Part shown: in pieces, positions 35,685 through 43,498 of the stretch | Layout of the letters: each line of letters starts with the position of its first letter | How positions within the stretch are numbered: position 1 is the first letter of the stretch | NCBI GenBank assembly: GCA_020632635.1 | Contig: JACKFE010000003.1 | Coordinates: forward strand, 310,001-374,000 | Source of the DNA: Nitrospiraceae bacterium | Lineage (GTDB): Bacteria > Nitrospirota > Nitrospiria > Nitrospirales > UBA8639 | Length of the DNA stretch: 64,000 nucleotides | Direction: 5' to 3' | Program-made: the position numbers and the translations under genes | Notes under the pieces: generated by a model | What the model was told of the DNA's origin: nothing | The model's database searches: none | The model's input: the letters and a program-made list of their open reading frames with translations, nothing else

Positions 35685-36839
35685 TCAGCAGGCCTTTTTC
35701 GAACTCTTCTGAGAGAAAAATTCGGAGATTGTCGCAACGATATAATCCACATCCTCAAGTTGTAAGTATTGATGAATACCGAAATGCAAACCGGTTTTTC
35801 CAATGCGCTCCGCGACCGGGAATTCGCCCAATTCATGGCCTAAAAACGCAAAGGCATGATGTTGAGTGGGCAATGATCCAAATAACGTTTTACATTGGAT
35901 CCCCCGGTTTTCAAGAAATTGATACAACCCTTCAATATGGGCCGTTTCATTCCTAAGCACCAGCGGAAAAGCATGGGGACACAGAATTTCACCAGGACCG
36001 TCACGATAAATCTGTAACTCGTCCTCCAAATGTCCAAGCTTTTCTTGTAAGGCCAAAAGCAATTCCCGTCTCTTTGCAAAGGTATCTTGAAAATTTTGGA
36101 TCCCCTCAAGTCCTACAGCTGCTTCCATATCATTCATTTTCGAGTTATACCCTACTCGATCAAAATGAAAGTACAGTTCACCATCCCGACGGCCGTGCGT
36201 TCGAATAGATCGACACAGTTCAGCAATACTAGAATCGTTGGTAACGATCATGCCGCCTTCACCACTACAAATCAGATGGGCGGCATAAAAACTAAAAATA
36301 CCCATTTTCCCGAAACTGCCCACCACCTGCCCATTCAAACTGGCGCCATGAGCTTCACAGGCATCCTCAATAATTGGAAGCCCATGCCGAGTGGCAATCT
36401 TCATAATGGCTTCCATCGAACATGGTTTCCCCATCGTATGCACAACCTGGATGGCGCAAGTTCGCGGAGTAATCGCGGCCTCGATGAATTCCGGCTCTAT
36501 ATTGAGGGTGTCAGGATCCACATCGACAAATCTGGGACGCAACCCTGCCGCGAGAATGCAATTGGCTGTTGCAGTAAAAGCCAAGGCTGGGGTAATGACC
36601 TCATCACCACGTTCCGCACCAAGATCCATGAGTGCACTCATGCCCACGATGCCAGCATCAGTCCCGGAACTGGTGGCGATTGCATGACGATACCCAAAGA
36701 GGTCTGCGAATCGCGTTTCCATCAGTCTGACATTCGGTCCCTCTGAAATCCAATTTCGGGATAAGGCCTCATTGAGGTAACGCCTGGCCTCATCCCCAAT
36801 CCGAATATCCCCAAATCCAATGCGATAGTTCATACTCAT
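35685..36839 (-). CDS. DegT-fold PLP enzyme with His in place of the PLP lysine (ColD/E1-type sugar 3-dehydratase)
   Basis: A 384-residue DegT/DnrJ/EryC1 protein. In aminotransferases of this family a lysine holds PLP in the motif FSFxxxK-GEGG. Here the motif reads FSFYAAHLICSGEGG, with His188 at that place (codon 36276-36278). The same change marks ColD (GDP-4-keto-6-deoxymannose 3-dehydratase) and E1 of CDP-dideoxyhexose synthesis, which remove the C3 hydroxyl. Other stretches also recall E1: VVHTMGKPCSMEAI, IIEDACEAHGAS and a C-terminal LEDVDYIVATISEFF. The cysteine-rich 2Fe-2S segment of E1 is absent, as in ColD. A 4-keto-3-deoxy sugar nucleotide is the predicted product. AGAGGAA precedes the ATG. 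Confidence 0.82.
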   Translation of the reverse strand: MSMNYRIGFGDIRIGDEARRYLNEALSRNWISEGPNVRLMETRFADLFGYRHAIATSSGTDAGIVGMSALMDLGAERGDEVITPALAFTATANCILAAGLRPRFVDVDPDTLNIEPEFIEAAITPRTCAIQVVHTMGKPCSMEAIMKIATRHGLPIIEDACEAHGASLNGQVVGSFGKMGIFSFYAAHLICSGEGGMIVTNDSSIAELCRSIRTHGRRDGELYFHFDRVGYNSKMNDMEAAVGLEGIQNFQDTFAKRRELLLALQEKLGHLEDELQIYRDGPGEILCPHAFPLVLRNETAHIEGLYQFLENRGIQCKTLFGSLPTQHHAFAFLGHELGEFPVAERIGKTGLHFGIHQYLQLEDVDYIVATISEFFSQKSSKKAC

Positions 36840-36936
36840 TTCCTCTGTTATTTTCCAATCTCAAGAAATCTTCTCACTTGCCTGCTGAACAACCTCTTCA
36901 AAGATCATTCCATCAGAAGAACCAGAATCTGTGGCA

Positions 36937-37995
36937 TTAGCCCACCCGCACTTCTTTGAACACCCGGGATGTTTCGCATTCTCGAATAGCATCTTCCCGA
37001 AAGTACTCCTCTTCCCGATCACAAAATATAATTTGGCTCCCAGAAAACTCGAATTTGAAGGGTACACACAGAAGATCTTTTAACGCTTCCCGCACCGCAT
37101 TCTGTTTTGATGGAGGAACAAATACCAGCAGAAAGCCACCGCCGCCCGCCCCGGTTAATTTTCCTCCGAGCGCCCCGGCTCTTCGTGCCAGGTCATACAT
37201 TCCATCCACCTCTGGATTGGATACCCATGGGCTCAATGTGCGCTTTGACATCCAGGCCTCATGTAACAGCCCACCTAATTCTTCTAAATCATCTCCCCCA
37301 TTGAGGATGGATAAACTTTCCTGCACTAAATCTTTCATGATTCGTAGCTGTCGCTTATGGGACTCCAAATCATTCACATAGGTTCCAGCAACATTGGCAG
37401 CGGTCCGTTTCAGTCCGGTATAAAACAGCATTAAATGTCCATTCAGATCCTGAAGACGTTCCTTCGACAGCACGACCGGGGTTACGGTAATCTCGCCATT
37501 TGTCATAAAAGTAATCGTATTAACCCCCCCATAAGCTGCAAGAACTTGATCTTGCGAACCCACAGTCTCTTGAAGCACTTCTTGCTCAATTCGAATACTC
37601 TCGCAAGCTAATTCCTGTTTTGTAGGCATATAGCCCTTCAACGCGTGCAACCCATTCAAAAGACCGACCGTAAAGGCCGAACTGGTTCCCATCCCACTCC
37701 GTGCCGGCAAATCTCCATCATGATGAATTTCGATACCTTGCCTGATATTCAGAGACTTGAGGATCTCCCGAACCGCGGGATGCTGAATGTCATCAATCCG
37801 TTGACAGCTCTCAATCTTTGAATACACAATTCGAATACGGTGTTCAAAGAACGGAGGAAGATATCGGCAACTGAGATAACAATATTTGTCAATCGTGGCT
37901 GCTAAGACGATTCCACCGTGTTTCCGATACCAGACAGGATAGTCGGTACCTCCGCCAAATAAGGAAATACGAAATGGTGTACGACTGATGATCAT
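36937..37995 (-). CDS. hddA: GHMP kinase, HddA-like (D,D-heptose 7-phosphate kinase)
   Basis: HddA phosphorylates D-glycero-D-manno-heptose 7-phosphate at C1 on the way to GDP-heptose. The 352-residue product starts IISRTPFRISLFGGGTDYPV, the family's typical opening. The GHMP ATP loop is DLPARSGMGTSSAFTVGL, and the C-terminal motif is KLTGAGGGGFLLVFV. The frame opens at 38112, but ATG 37995 matches the family start. The neighbouring nucleotidyltransferase and epimerase genes fit an activated-heptose route. The isomerase GmhA and phosphatase GmhB are not in the window. A kinase for fucose or another sugar of the same subfamily cannot be excluded. Confidence 0.8.
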   Translation of the reverse strand: MIISRTPFRISLFGGGTDYPVWYRKHGGIVLAATIDKYCYLSCRYLPPFFEHRIRIVYSKIESCQRIDDIQHPAVREILKSLNIRQGIEIHHDGDLPARSGMGTSSAFTVGLLNGLHALKGYMPTKQELACESIRIEQEVLQETVGSQDQVLAAYGGVNTITFMTNGEITVTPVVLSKERLQDLNGHLMLFYTGLKRTAANVAGTYVNDLESHKRQLRIMKDLVQESLSILNGGDDLEELGGLLHEAWMSKRTLSPWVSNPEVDGMYDLARRAGALGGKLTGAGGGGFLLVFVPPSKQNAVREALKDLLCVPFKFEFSGSQIIFCDREEEYFREDAIRECETSRVFKEVRVG

Positions 37996-38298
37996 GAGGA
38001 ATCCAGTGAGAATGAATGGCTCCCATAAATCCGAGGGAGCCCATTCAATAGCTATATCCAACCAACAGGAAAATACAGCAATATTCAGACCAGCCTTTTC
38101 TTCCACCACCATTCAACGGTGAATACAGGACATACATTCCCTTTTGGGTTGTAGCTATTATGGAAACGGGCGATTCAGAACGTTATCCTGCCTCGTCTGC
38201 CCAAGCAGGTAGATATTGCCCACCTGTAATATTTTCCGATGGGTTGAGAATGCCCGGTGAAAGAATTTTCGGGGAGGAAAGGCCGAATACCTGGCGGA
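37996..38298. other. Intergenic region before the hddA-like gene, with a hairpin
   Basis: A 303-bp gap between the nucleotidyltransferase stop and the kinase start. Near the kinase end it contains an inverted repeat: GAATGGCTCCC (38014-38024) and GGGAGCCCATTC (38035-38046). These pair with one bulged base around a 10-nt loop, 19 nt before the kinase ATG. No U-run follows on the minus-strand RNA, so a leader structure or processing site is more likely than a terminator. I see no good promoter. Confidence 0.45.
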
Positions 38299-39042
38299 TC
38301 AAGAAAGAGGCATGGCGGAAAACAGTTTTTGCATATCTTCGTAACCTTCAGGAGTTCCAAGATCAACAAACGGAGCAACACTCGGAAATCCCCACAATCC
38401 GTGGCCGACCCATTTCGGCAACACATCTCTTTCAAGTGAGACTCTTTCCCCTTTGGGAATTTGGAAAATGAATCGGGGAGAAAACAGATACACCCCTGCG
38501 TTAATCCAACGGGGTCCCTTCATAGAAGTTTTTTCGTGAAAACCGGAGATGCCATATTCGGGTGTCCATTCAACTTGTCCAAACCGTTCGGCGTGGGGAA
38601 CTTTGGTCAGCACTAAGGCTCCAACCCGTTCTGTTTCGTGGTACCAACTTCCGTAATCAGTTAAATTGACTCCACAATAGGAGTCCCCATTAAGCACAAA
38701 CACAGGATCATGCGATATCCAGGGCAGACACTGACGAAGTGCGCCCCCGGTGCCCAGAGGGGCCTCCTCGATGGAATAGTCGAAGGAAAGGCCCCAGGCT
38801 TGGCCGTCCTGAAAGTAATCGATAATGACCTGCCTCAGATAACCAACTGAAAACAACACGTGCGTAATACCGAAGGATTGAAGAGAGAGAACAAGATGTT
38901 CAAGAAAAGGACGCCCCGCTACCTGGGCCATCACTTTTGGTCTGTCAGAAACAATGGAACGTAACCGTGTTCCAAGGCCCCCAGCCAGAATAATGGCTTT
39001 CTTCGGCAGTGAACACCTTGAACAGGGAGGCTGGTGGTCCAT
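38299..39042 (-). CDS. hddC: Sugar-1-phosphate nucleotidyltransferase, HddC-like
   Basis: A 247-residue NTP_transferase protein. It has the signature AIILAGGLGTRLRSIVSDRP with KVMAQVAGRPFLEHLV, a metal/sugar site VFVLNGDSYCGVNL, and GTGGALRQCL. HddC joins GTP and heptose 1-phosphate to give GDP-heptose. Length and the neighbouring HddA-like kinase support this, but the base specificity (GDP, ADP, CDP) cannot be read reliably. The frame opens with GTG 39048; ATG 39042 with GAGTG upstream is preferred. It lies 56 bp after the epimerase gene. Confidence 0.75.
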   Translation of the reverse strand: MDHQPPCSRCSLPKKAIILAGGLGTRLRSIVSDRPKVMAQVAGRPFLEHLVLSLQSFGITHVLFSVGYLRQVIIDYFQDGQAWGLSFDYSIEEAPLGTGGALRQCLPWISHDPVFVLNGDSYCGVNLTDYGSWYHETERVGALVLTKVPHAERFGQVEWTPEYGISGFHEKTSMKGPRWINAGVYLFSPRFIFQIPKGERVSLERDVLPKWVGHGLWGFPSVAPFVDLGTPEGYEDMQKLFSAMPLS

Positions 39043-39098
39043 CAACACTCAATTCCGGCGTTAGGAATGGAAAAGGGATCAAATTCCATTTTCCTTGG

Positions 39099-40031
39099 CT
39101 ACATATTCCCGAACGAAGTCTTCCCAAGAATCTGATAGCATTGCTGAAGCTCCCGAATCCCAGCACTGATCGTCCAATCAGGAAGATACCCCGTCGCCAT
39201 AATTCTCGCATTCGACACAATATAATCACGTTTATCAGGATCTTCTCCAATCGGAGCTTCAAAAAAAACGAAACGAGGAATCACACGTTTAATTGCCTGG
39301 CAAAGCTCAACTTTGGACAAATTCGCCTCATCAAGACCCACGTTATAAGGTCGCCCTTTCATCACGGGAAATTGGTCCATGGCATGAAGAAAGGCCTTGG
39401 TCACGTCTCGCACATGAATATAATTCCTCTTAAAATGCCCCTCAAACACCACCACAGCCTGGTCGTAGACCGCTCGATAGACAAAATGGTTGACTAATAA
39501 ATCGACCCGCATGCGCGGGGAGGCCCCAAAAACCGTGGCTAAACGGAGTGTAATGGAGTTTTCCCGTTCAAGAACCACTTCTTCAGCTCTCACTTTGGTT
39601 TCTCCATAGAGACTAATGGGACGAAGGGGCGTTTCTTCGGTACAAAATTTCCCCGGCTCCCCAATTCCATACCCACTATTCGTCACCGGAAAAATAATAT
39701 ACTGGGATGGGCTGGCTAATTTGCACAAACACCGGATAGCCTCATAATTGATGGACCATGCACCCGTCGTATCCTGCGAGCAAAGGGGAGCTCCGACCAA
39801 CGCTGCCAAGGGAATGATGCAATCCGCGTCCTTGACCAAGTTTCCCAACACCCGGTCATCTCGACAATCCCCTCGAACCACCTGAAAATTGGCATTGGCA
39901 CAGCAATCTAAGAGACTGGTTTGGCGATAGAGAAAGTTATCAAGCACGGTCACCTGATGACCGCGTAGCAACAATTCCCCTGTCAACACTGAACCAATGT
40001 ACCCCGCTCCACCCGTGATGAGAATGTTCAT
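39099..40031 (-). CDS. NAD-dependent sugar-nucleotide epimerase/dehydratase (SDR)
   Basis: A 310-residue extended short-chain dehydrogenase. It shows the NAD-binding ITGGAGYIGSVLTGELLLRG, the SDR active site with TNSGYGIG and the YxxxK pair in SLYGETKVRAEE, and a C-terminal sugar-binding part (FKRNYIHVRDVTKAF, YNVGLDEANLSK). Members epimerise, reduce or 4,6-dehydrate nucleotide sugars. A 4-keto product would be the substrate needed by the 3-dehydratase-like enzyme at 35685-36839. It is the first gene of the island, 195 bp after csrA. AGGGG precedes the ATG. The exact reaction is not determinable by eye. Confidence 0.85.
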   Translation of the reverse strand: MNILITGGAGYIGSVLTGELLLRGHQVTVLDNFLYRQTSLLDCCANANFQVVRGDCRDDRVLGNLVKDADCIIPLAALVGAPLCSQDTTGAWSINYEAIRCLCKLASPSQYIIFPVTNSGYGIGEPGKFCTEETPLRPISLYGETKVRAEEVVLERENSITLRLATVFGASPRMRVDLLVNHFVYRAVYDQAVVVFEGHFKRNYIHVRDVTKAFLHAMDQFPVMKGRPYNVGLDEANLSKVELCQAIKRVIPRFVFFEAPIGEDPDKRDYIVSNARIMATGYLPDWTISAGIRELQQCYQILGKTSFGNM

Positions 40032-40225
40032 TGATCACCCCTTCTGGCGTACTCCACAATTTCCTCGACTCTCTGCCCTCACACAATCACAAATGAACTA
40101 TCCTGAGTCGCGTCAGAGACTAGAAACGTTCCGCTTAGAGTGCAAAAATAGACACTGACCAGCCTCATCCGCGTGTGTAGCCTGACACGCATACGACCAA
40201 TAACCTCTCAGGGCAACCGATTACC

Positions 40226-40483
40226 TCATGAAGTGGATGGAGACGACGAATCTTCGTGAACTTTTTTCCTGGTAGGCAATGTTTTCACAAGCGAAGGATC
40301 GGCGGACAAGGCATTGAGATTTTCTTGCCGAACCGCCTCATACAGTTCTTCTCGAAGCACTCGAATCGTCGAGGGACACTCAATGCCAATCCGCACCTGT
40401 CCGCCTTTAATTTGCACTAAGACAATTCGGATATCTTCTCCAAGTCGAATGGCTTCATCTTTTTTTCTGGTTAAAATCAACAT
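40226..40483 (-). CDS. csrA: CsrA, RNA-binding translational regulator
   Basis: CsrA dimers bind GGA motifs in mRNA leaders and usually block ribosome access. The 85-residue product has the conserved N-terminal MLILTRKKDEAIRLGEDIRI, the strand VQIKGGQVRIGIE, and the RNA-contacting segment VLREELYEAV, where the usual VHREE has Leu for His. A Ser-rich tail of about 20 residues is longer than in the compact forms. It lies 122 bp after fliW. In bacteria with fliW next to csrA, flagellin mRNA is the main target; the fliC leader here has matching sites. Confidence 0.95.
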   Translation of the reverse strand: MLILTRKKDEAIRLGEDIRIVLVQIKGGQVRIGIECPSTIRVLREELYEAVRQENLNALSADPSLVKTLPTRKKVHEDSSSPSTS

Positions 40484-40605
40484 AAGGGCCTTCCTTGGCT
40501 ATCAATAGCTTGCAATCTGTTTCAGCACCAGGTTGCAAGAGTTGGGGGCAATCGGTGAACGGATGCTCTCCATAAACCGGTGTTCATCGTTGTCTCATTG
40601 AGTCG

Positions 40606-41082
40606 CTAAACAGATGCTGGCTCCGTTGTGGCAGTTGGTGATCTCGACATCTGCGCCGATTCGGGGATCAATGGATATCGAATAGGCATGGATTCGTGCA
40701 AAATCAATTGCTTCCCCTTCCGCGTTCGTAGATTCACAATTATTGGGGCTCGCAGATTCGCACTGGCCCGCTCAGGAGCATCAGCCGGAATGGTGACCAC
40801 AGCCAACAACGACAAAGTATCTGTGGTTTGCACGTCCAGTTCGTGCAGACTGTCATCAGGAATTTCAATCTGACAATCCGTATCCAGGCTCTGGATATCC
40901 ACCAATACAAACGCCAAACTTGGCTCATCGGCACATTGCAACCATTGGTATTCCGACGTATTTTCCACATCCAACACCACAAACCGATGATGAGATGGAA
41001 ATCCCACCAGCCCAGCAGGAAAAATCACCAGAGACTCCTCGGTCACGTCTAACGTTCCAAATCGATTACTGTACACCTTCAT
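40606..41082 (-). CDS. fliW: FliW, flagellar assembly factor and CsrA antagonist
   Basis: FliW binds CsrA and relieves repression of flagellin translation; free flagellin in turn titrates FliW. The 158-residue length fits the family. Conserved stretches are FGTLDVTEESLVIFPAGLVG, HHRFVVLDVE, EYQWLQCADEPSLAFVLVD, and SLLAVVTIPADAPERASANL with APIIVNLRTRKGKQLILHES. It lies between the hybrid kinase gene (43 bp gap) and csrA. No promoter is obvious, so it may be read from the flgM-flgL transcript. Confidence 0.95.
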   Translation of the reverse strand: MKVYSNRFGTLDVTEESLVIFPAGLVGFPSHHRFVVLDVENTSEYQWLQCADEPSLAFVLVDIQSLDTDCQIEIPDDSLHELDVQTTDTLSLLAVVTIPADAPERASANLRAPIIVNLRTRKGKQLILHESMPIRYPLIPESAQMSRSPTATTEPASV

Positions 41083-41125
41083 CTTGTCTCCTCATCGGGT
41101 TGGTGAATACACATTTCGGCAGTTC

Positions 41126-43498
41126 TCAAACACGCGTCACTTCCGAAGAAGCTGCCCTCGACGCCGAATCGGAACATGCCCCGACTGGTTGACTCAGTTC
41201 TTTGCACACCTTGGCAATTTGATCTAATTCGTAGGGTTTCTGCAAAAAGGCTACCACACCCTGATCCAGCAATTCTTGCACGGCATGATTCCGGTCATAC
41301 CCCGTACATAATATAACCTTGATGTCCGGAATGAGCCGCTTTAATTGTACGAAACATTCCGGGCCTGCCATATCAGGCATAATCATATCCAAAAGAACCA
41401 TATCAACCTGATGGCCGGCATTCTGACAATAGTCTATGGCCGCTTTCCCATTCGACACCACCGAAACCTGATACCCTAAATATTCCAGTACCGCTCGAGC
41501 CGCCTCCGCGACTTCGGGTTCATCGTCCACAACCAGAATATGACCGGTTCCCTTGGAGGGCACGGTGTTCTGAATCGGAACGGACCGGGGTGGAGGCCCG
41601 GAGAGAGCTGGCAGATACACCTTCATCGTAGTCCCAACACCCAGCGTGCTTGTCACACCAATATAGCCCCGATGATTTTTCACGATTCCATAGACCATGG
41701 CTAATCCCATACCAGACCCCTTACCCGAATCCTTCGTCGAAAAGAAGGGTTCGAATATTTTTCCCTGCATGTCGAGTGGAATCCCTTCCCCGCTATCGGT
41801 CACACGAATCACGACATAATCTCCAGGGGAAAGACCTGGGACATGCGCCGCTTGGGTCGGCGAAACGGTTTCATTGGAGGTAGAAAAGCGTAACAATCCG
41901 TTGGATCCCATCGCATCGCACGCATTCACGGAAAGATTCATGAATACTTGAAAAATTTGATTCGGGTCCCCCACAATCCAGGGCTGGGCTGCCTGAAAAT
42001 CCATCTGAAAAACTATTGTCTTGCCCATGGTCCGTTCCAGCAAATGCGCGACTTCCCCCACTACTTCATGAAGATCTACGGATACATGATGATGTTTGCC
42101 CTGGCGCGAGAAACCTAAAAGTTGGGACGTCAATTCTTTCCCGCGACGAACGGCCTTTTCGATCACATCCCCAACCGTCCACGCCCCTTCCTGTGGATCA
42201 GAACGCGATTTCAGTAAACTGGCATGGCTTAAAATGGCAGTCATGATGTTATTCATATCATGCGCCACCCCGGAGGCTAACCGGCCAATGGCTTCCATTT
42301 TTTGCACTTGACGTAATTGTTGTTCCAGCTTGGCCTTTTCCGCCTCCATCTGCTTTCGACTGGAGAGATCACGGGCGATGAGGAGTCTCTGTGGTTTCCC
42401 AGCAAATCGCACAGGTCGCTCGGTGACTTCCGCATGCACCTCCCTCCCATCCTTGGCCAACAAGAGCGTTTCGGTCCAACCCGTCTCCCCAAGAGAAGAG
42501 CCGACCCCAGTACATTCAACTCCTCCGACCTGATCGGAGGGAAACAGCTTCTCCAACGGTTGCCCCAGCAGCTCACTGGGAGAAAATCCTAATTGCCTGG
42601 CCCCCGCCGCATTAATATGGTGAACGAGGCCCCGTTGATCATGAATAACGAGAATATCCGGAATAATTTCGAAAAGCCCACGAAATTGGGCTTCAGACTC
42701 CCGCAGATCACTCGTCCGAGTTTCCAGGAGATGCTCCACACGAGTCAGAGCCCGCTCCCATCGCCCTTTTTCACACTGGGCCAACAGCTCATTGGGATCA
42801 CAACCTTTGCTCAAGACCAAATCCCCTTCGGTGACCTGCAGAGACGATTCTACCGATCCCGGCTTACTTTCAAGGAGAATGCAGGTGGCATGAGGAAATG
42901 ACATTTTACACCAGTGACGCACATCGCGCCCACTCATATCGGATAAAGGATCATCGACCACGATAAAATCCGGGGCGCATTCACCGGATGTAGCCATCAC
43001 CTGCTCTCCACTGGCATAACAGACTACCTGCCAACCCCGTGCATGAAAGACCTGACGCATTCGTTCAATTTGCGCCACATTCGTCGACACAATCCAGACT
43101 CTCACCCCTGACGCTTTTTCGGAATGTTTCCATAATCCCGCAACAGCCAGGCGAATACGACTTGGCTCAGCTGGCAGGGAGAGAAATGCCGAAGCACCTA
43201 AGTCGATCAATACATCTTCCACTTCTGATCCTGAATAGGTGGCGGAAACCGCCAGGATCATTGGCCTAGGCCCAGGCTGGGGAAAATGCCCCTGCATTAA
43301 CTCGCAGAATCGCCATCCACTGATCCCCGGCATATGCAAGTCTAATACAATCCCATCTGGAACATGTCCTTGCTGTAACCATAACCAAGCCTCTTCGGAA
43401 GAATGATAGGAGACGACCTGATACTGGTCCTTTGACAGCAACCCACACAGGAAATGCAGCTGAACCGGATCGTCATTAATGACAAGTAACGTCTTCAT
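41126..43498 (-). CDS. Hybrid histidine kinase with REC-REC-PAS-HisKA-HATPase-REC order
   Basis: A 790-residue cytoplasmic hybrid kinase. Residues 1-125 are a receiver with Asp53 in IVLDLHMPGISG. About 130-250 is a second, degenerate receiver (FIVVDDPLSDMSG). About 265-385 is a PAS domain (IPDILVIHDQRGLVHHINAA). The kinase core has HisKA VAHDMNNIMTAILSH, the N box VNACDAMG, and GSGMGLAMVYGIVKNH. The C-terminal receiver has VLLDMIMPDMAG. No membrane segment is seen. Its start overlaps the GGDEF regulator stop by 4 bp, so the two are co-translated and probably form one pathway. Placement after flgL ties it to motility control. Confidence 0.9.
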   Translation of the reverse strand: MKTLLVINDDPVQLHFLCGLLSKDQYQVVSYHSSEEAWLWLQQGHVPDGIVLDLHMPGISGWRFCELMQGHFPQPGPRPMILAVSATYSGSEVEDVLIDLGASAFLSLPAEPSRIRLAVAGLWKHSEKASGVRVWIVSTNVAQIERMRQVFHARGWQVVCYASGEQVMATSGECAPDFIVVDDPLSDMSGRDVRHWCKMSFPHATCILLESKPGSVESSLQVTEGDLVLSKGCDPNELLAQCEKGRWERALTRVEHLLETRTSDLRESEAQFRGLFEIIPDILVIHDQRGLVHHINAAGARQLGFSPSELLGQPLEKLFPSDQVGGVECTGVGSSLGETGWTETLLLAKDGREVHAEVTERPVRFAGKPQRLLIARDLSSRKQMEAEKAKLEQQLRQVQKMEAIGRLASGVAHDMNNIMTAILSHASLLKSRSDPQEGAWTVGDVIEKAVRRGKELTSQLLGFSRQGKHHHVSVDLHEVVGEVAHLLERTMGKTIVFQMDFQAAQPWIVGDPNQIFQVFMNLSVNACDAMGSNGLLRFSTSNETVSPTQAAHVPGLSPGDYVVIRVTDSGEGIPLDMQGKIFEPFFSTKDSGKGSGMGLAMVYGIVKNHRGYIGVTSTLGVGTTMKVYLPALSGPPPRSVPIQNTVPSKGTGHILVVDDEPEVAEAARAVLEYLGYQVSVVSNGKAAIDYCQNAGHQVDMVLLDMIMPDMAGPECFVQLKRLIPDIKVILCTGYDRNHAVQELLDQGVVAFLQKPYELDQIAKVCKELSQPVGACSDSASRAASSEVTRV

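Noticed and set aside
36087..36746. 219-codon plus-strand open frame
   Set aside because: It is antisense to the ColD/E1-like dehydratase, whose motifs are unambiguous.
13051..40031. Genomic island borders (integrase, tRNA, direct repeats, IS)
   Set aside because: None was seen at either edge, and base composition by eye does not differ clearly from the flanking flagellar genes.
40140..40200. 6-bp inverted repeat (GCGTGT with ACACGC) after csrA as a terminator
   Set aside because: The stem is short and there is no U-run; a nearby TTGCAC/TAGTCT pair is also too weak to call a promoter.
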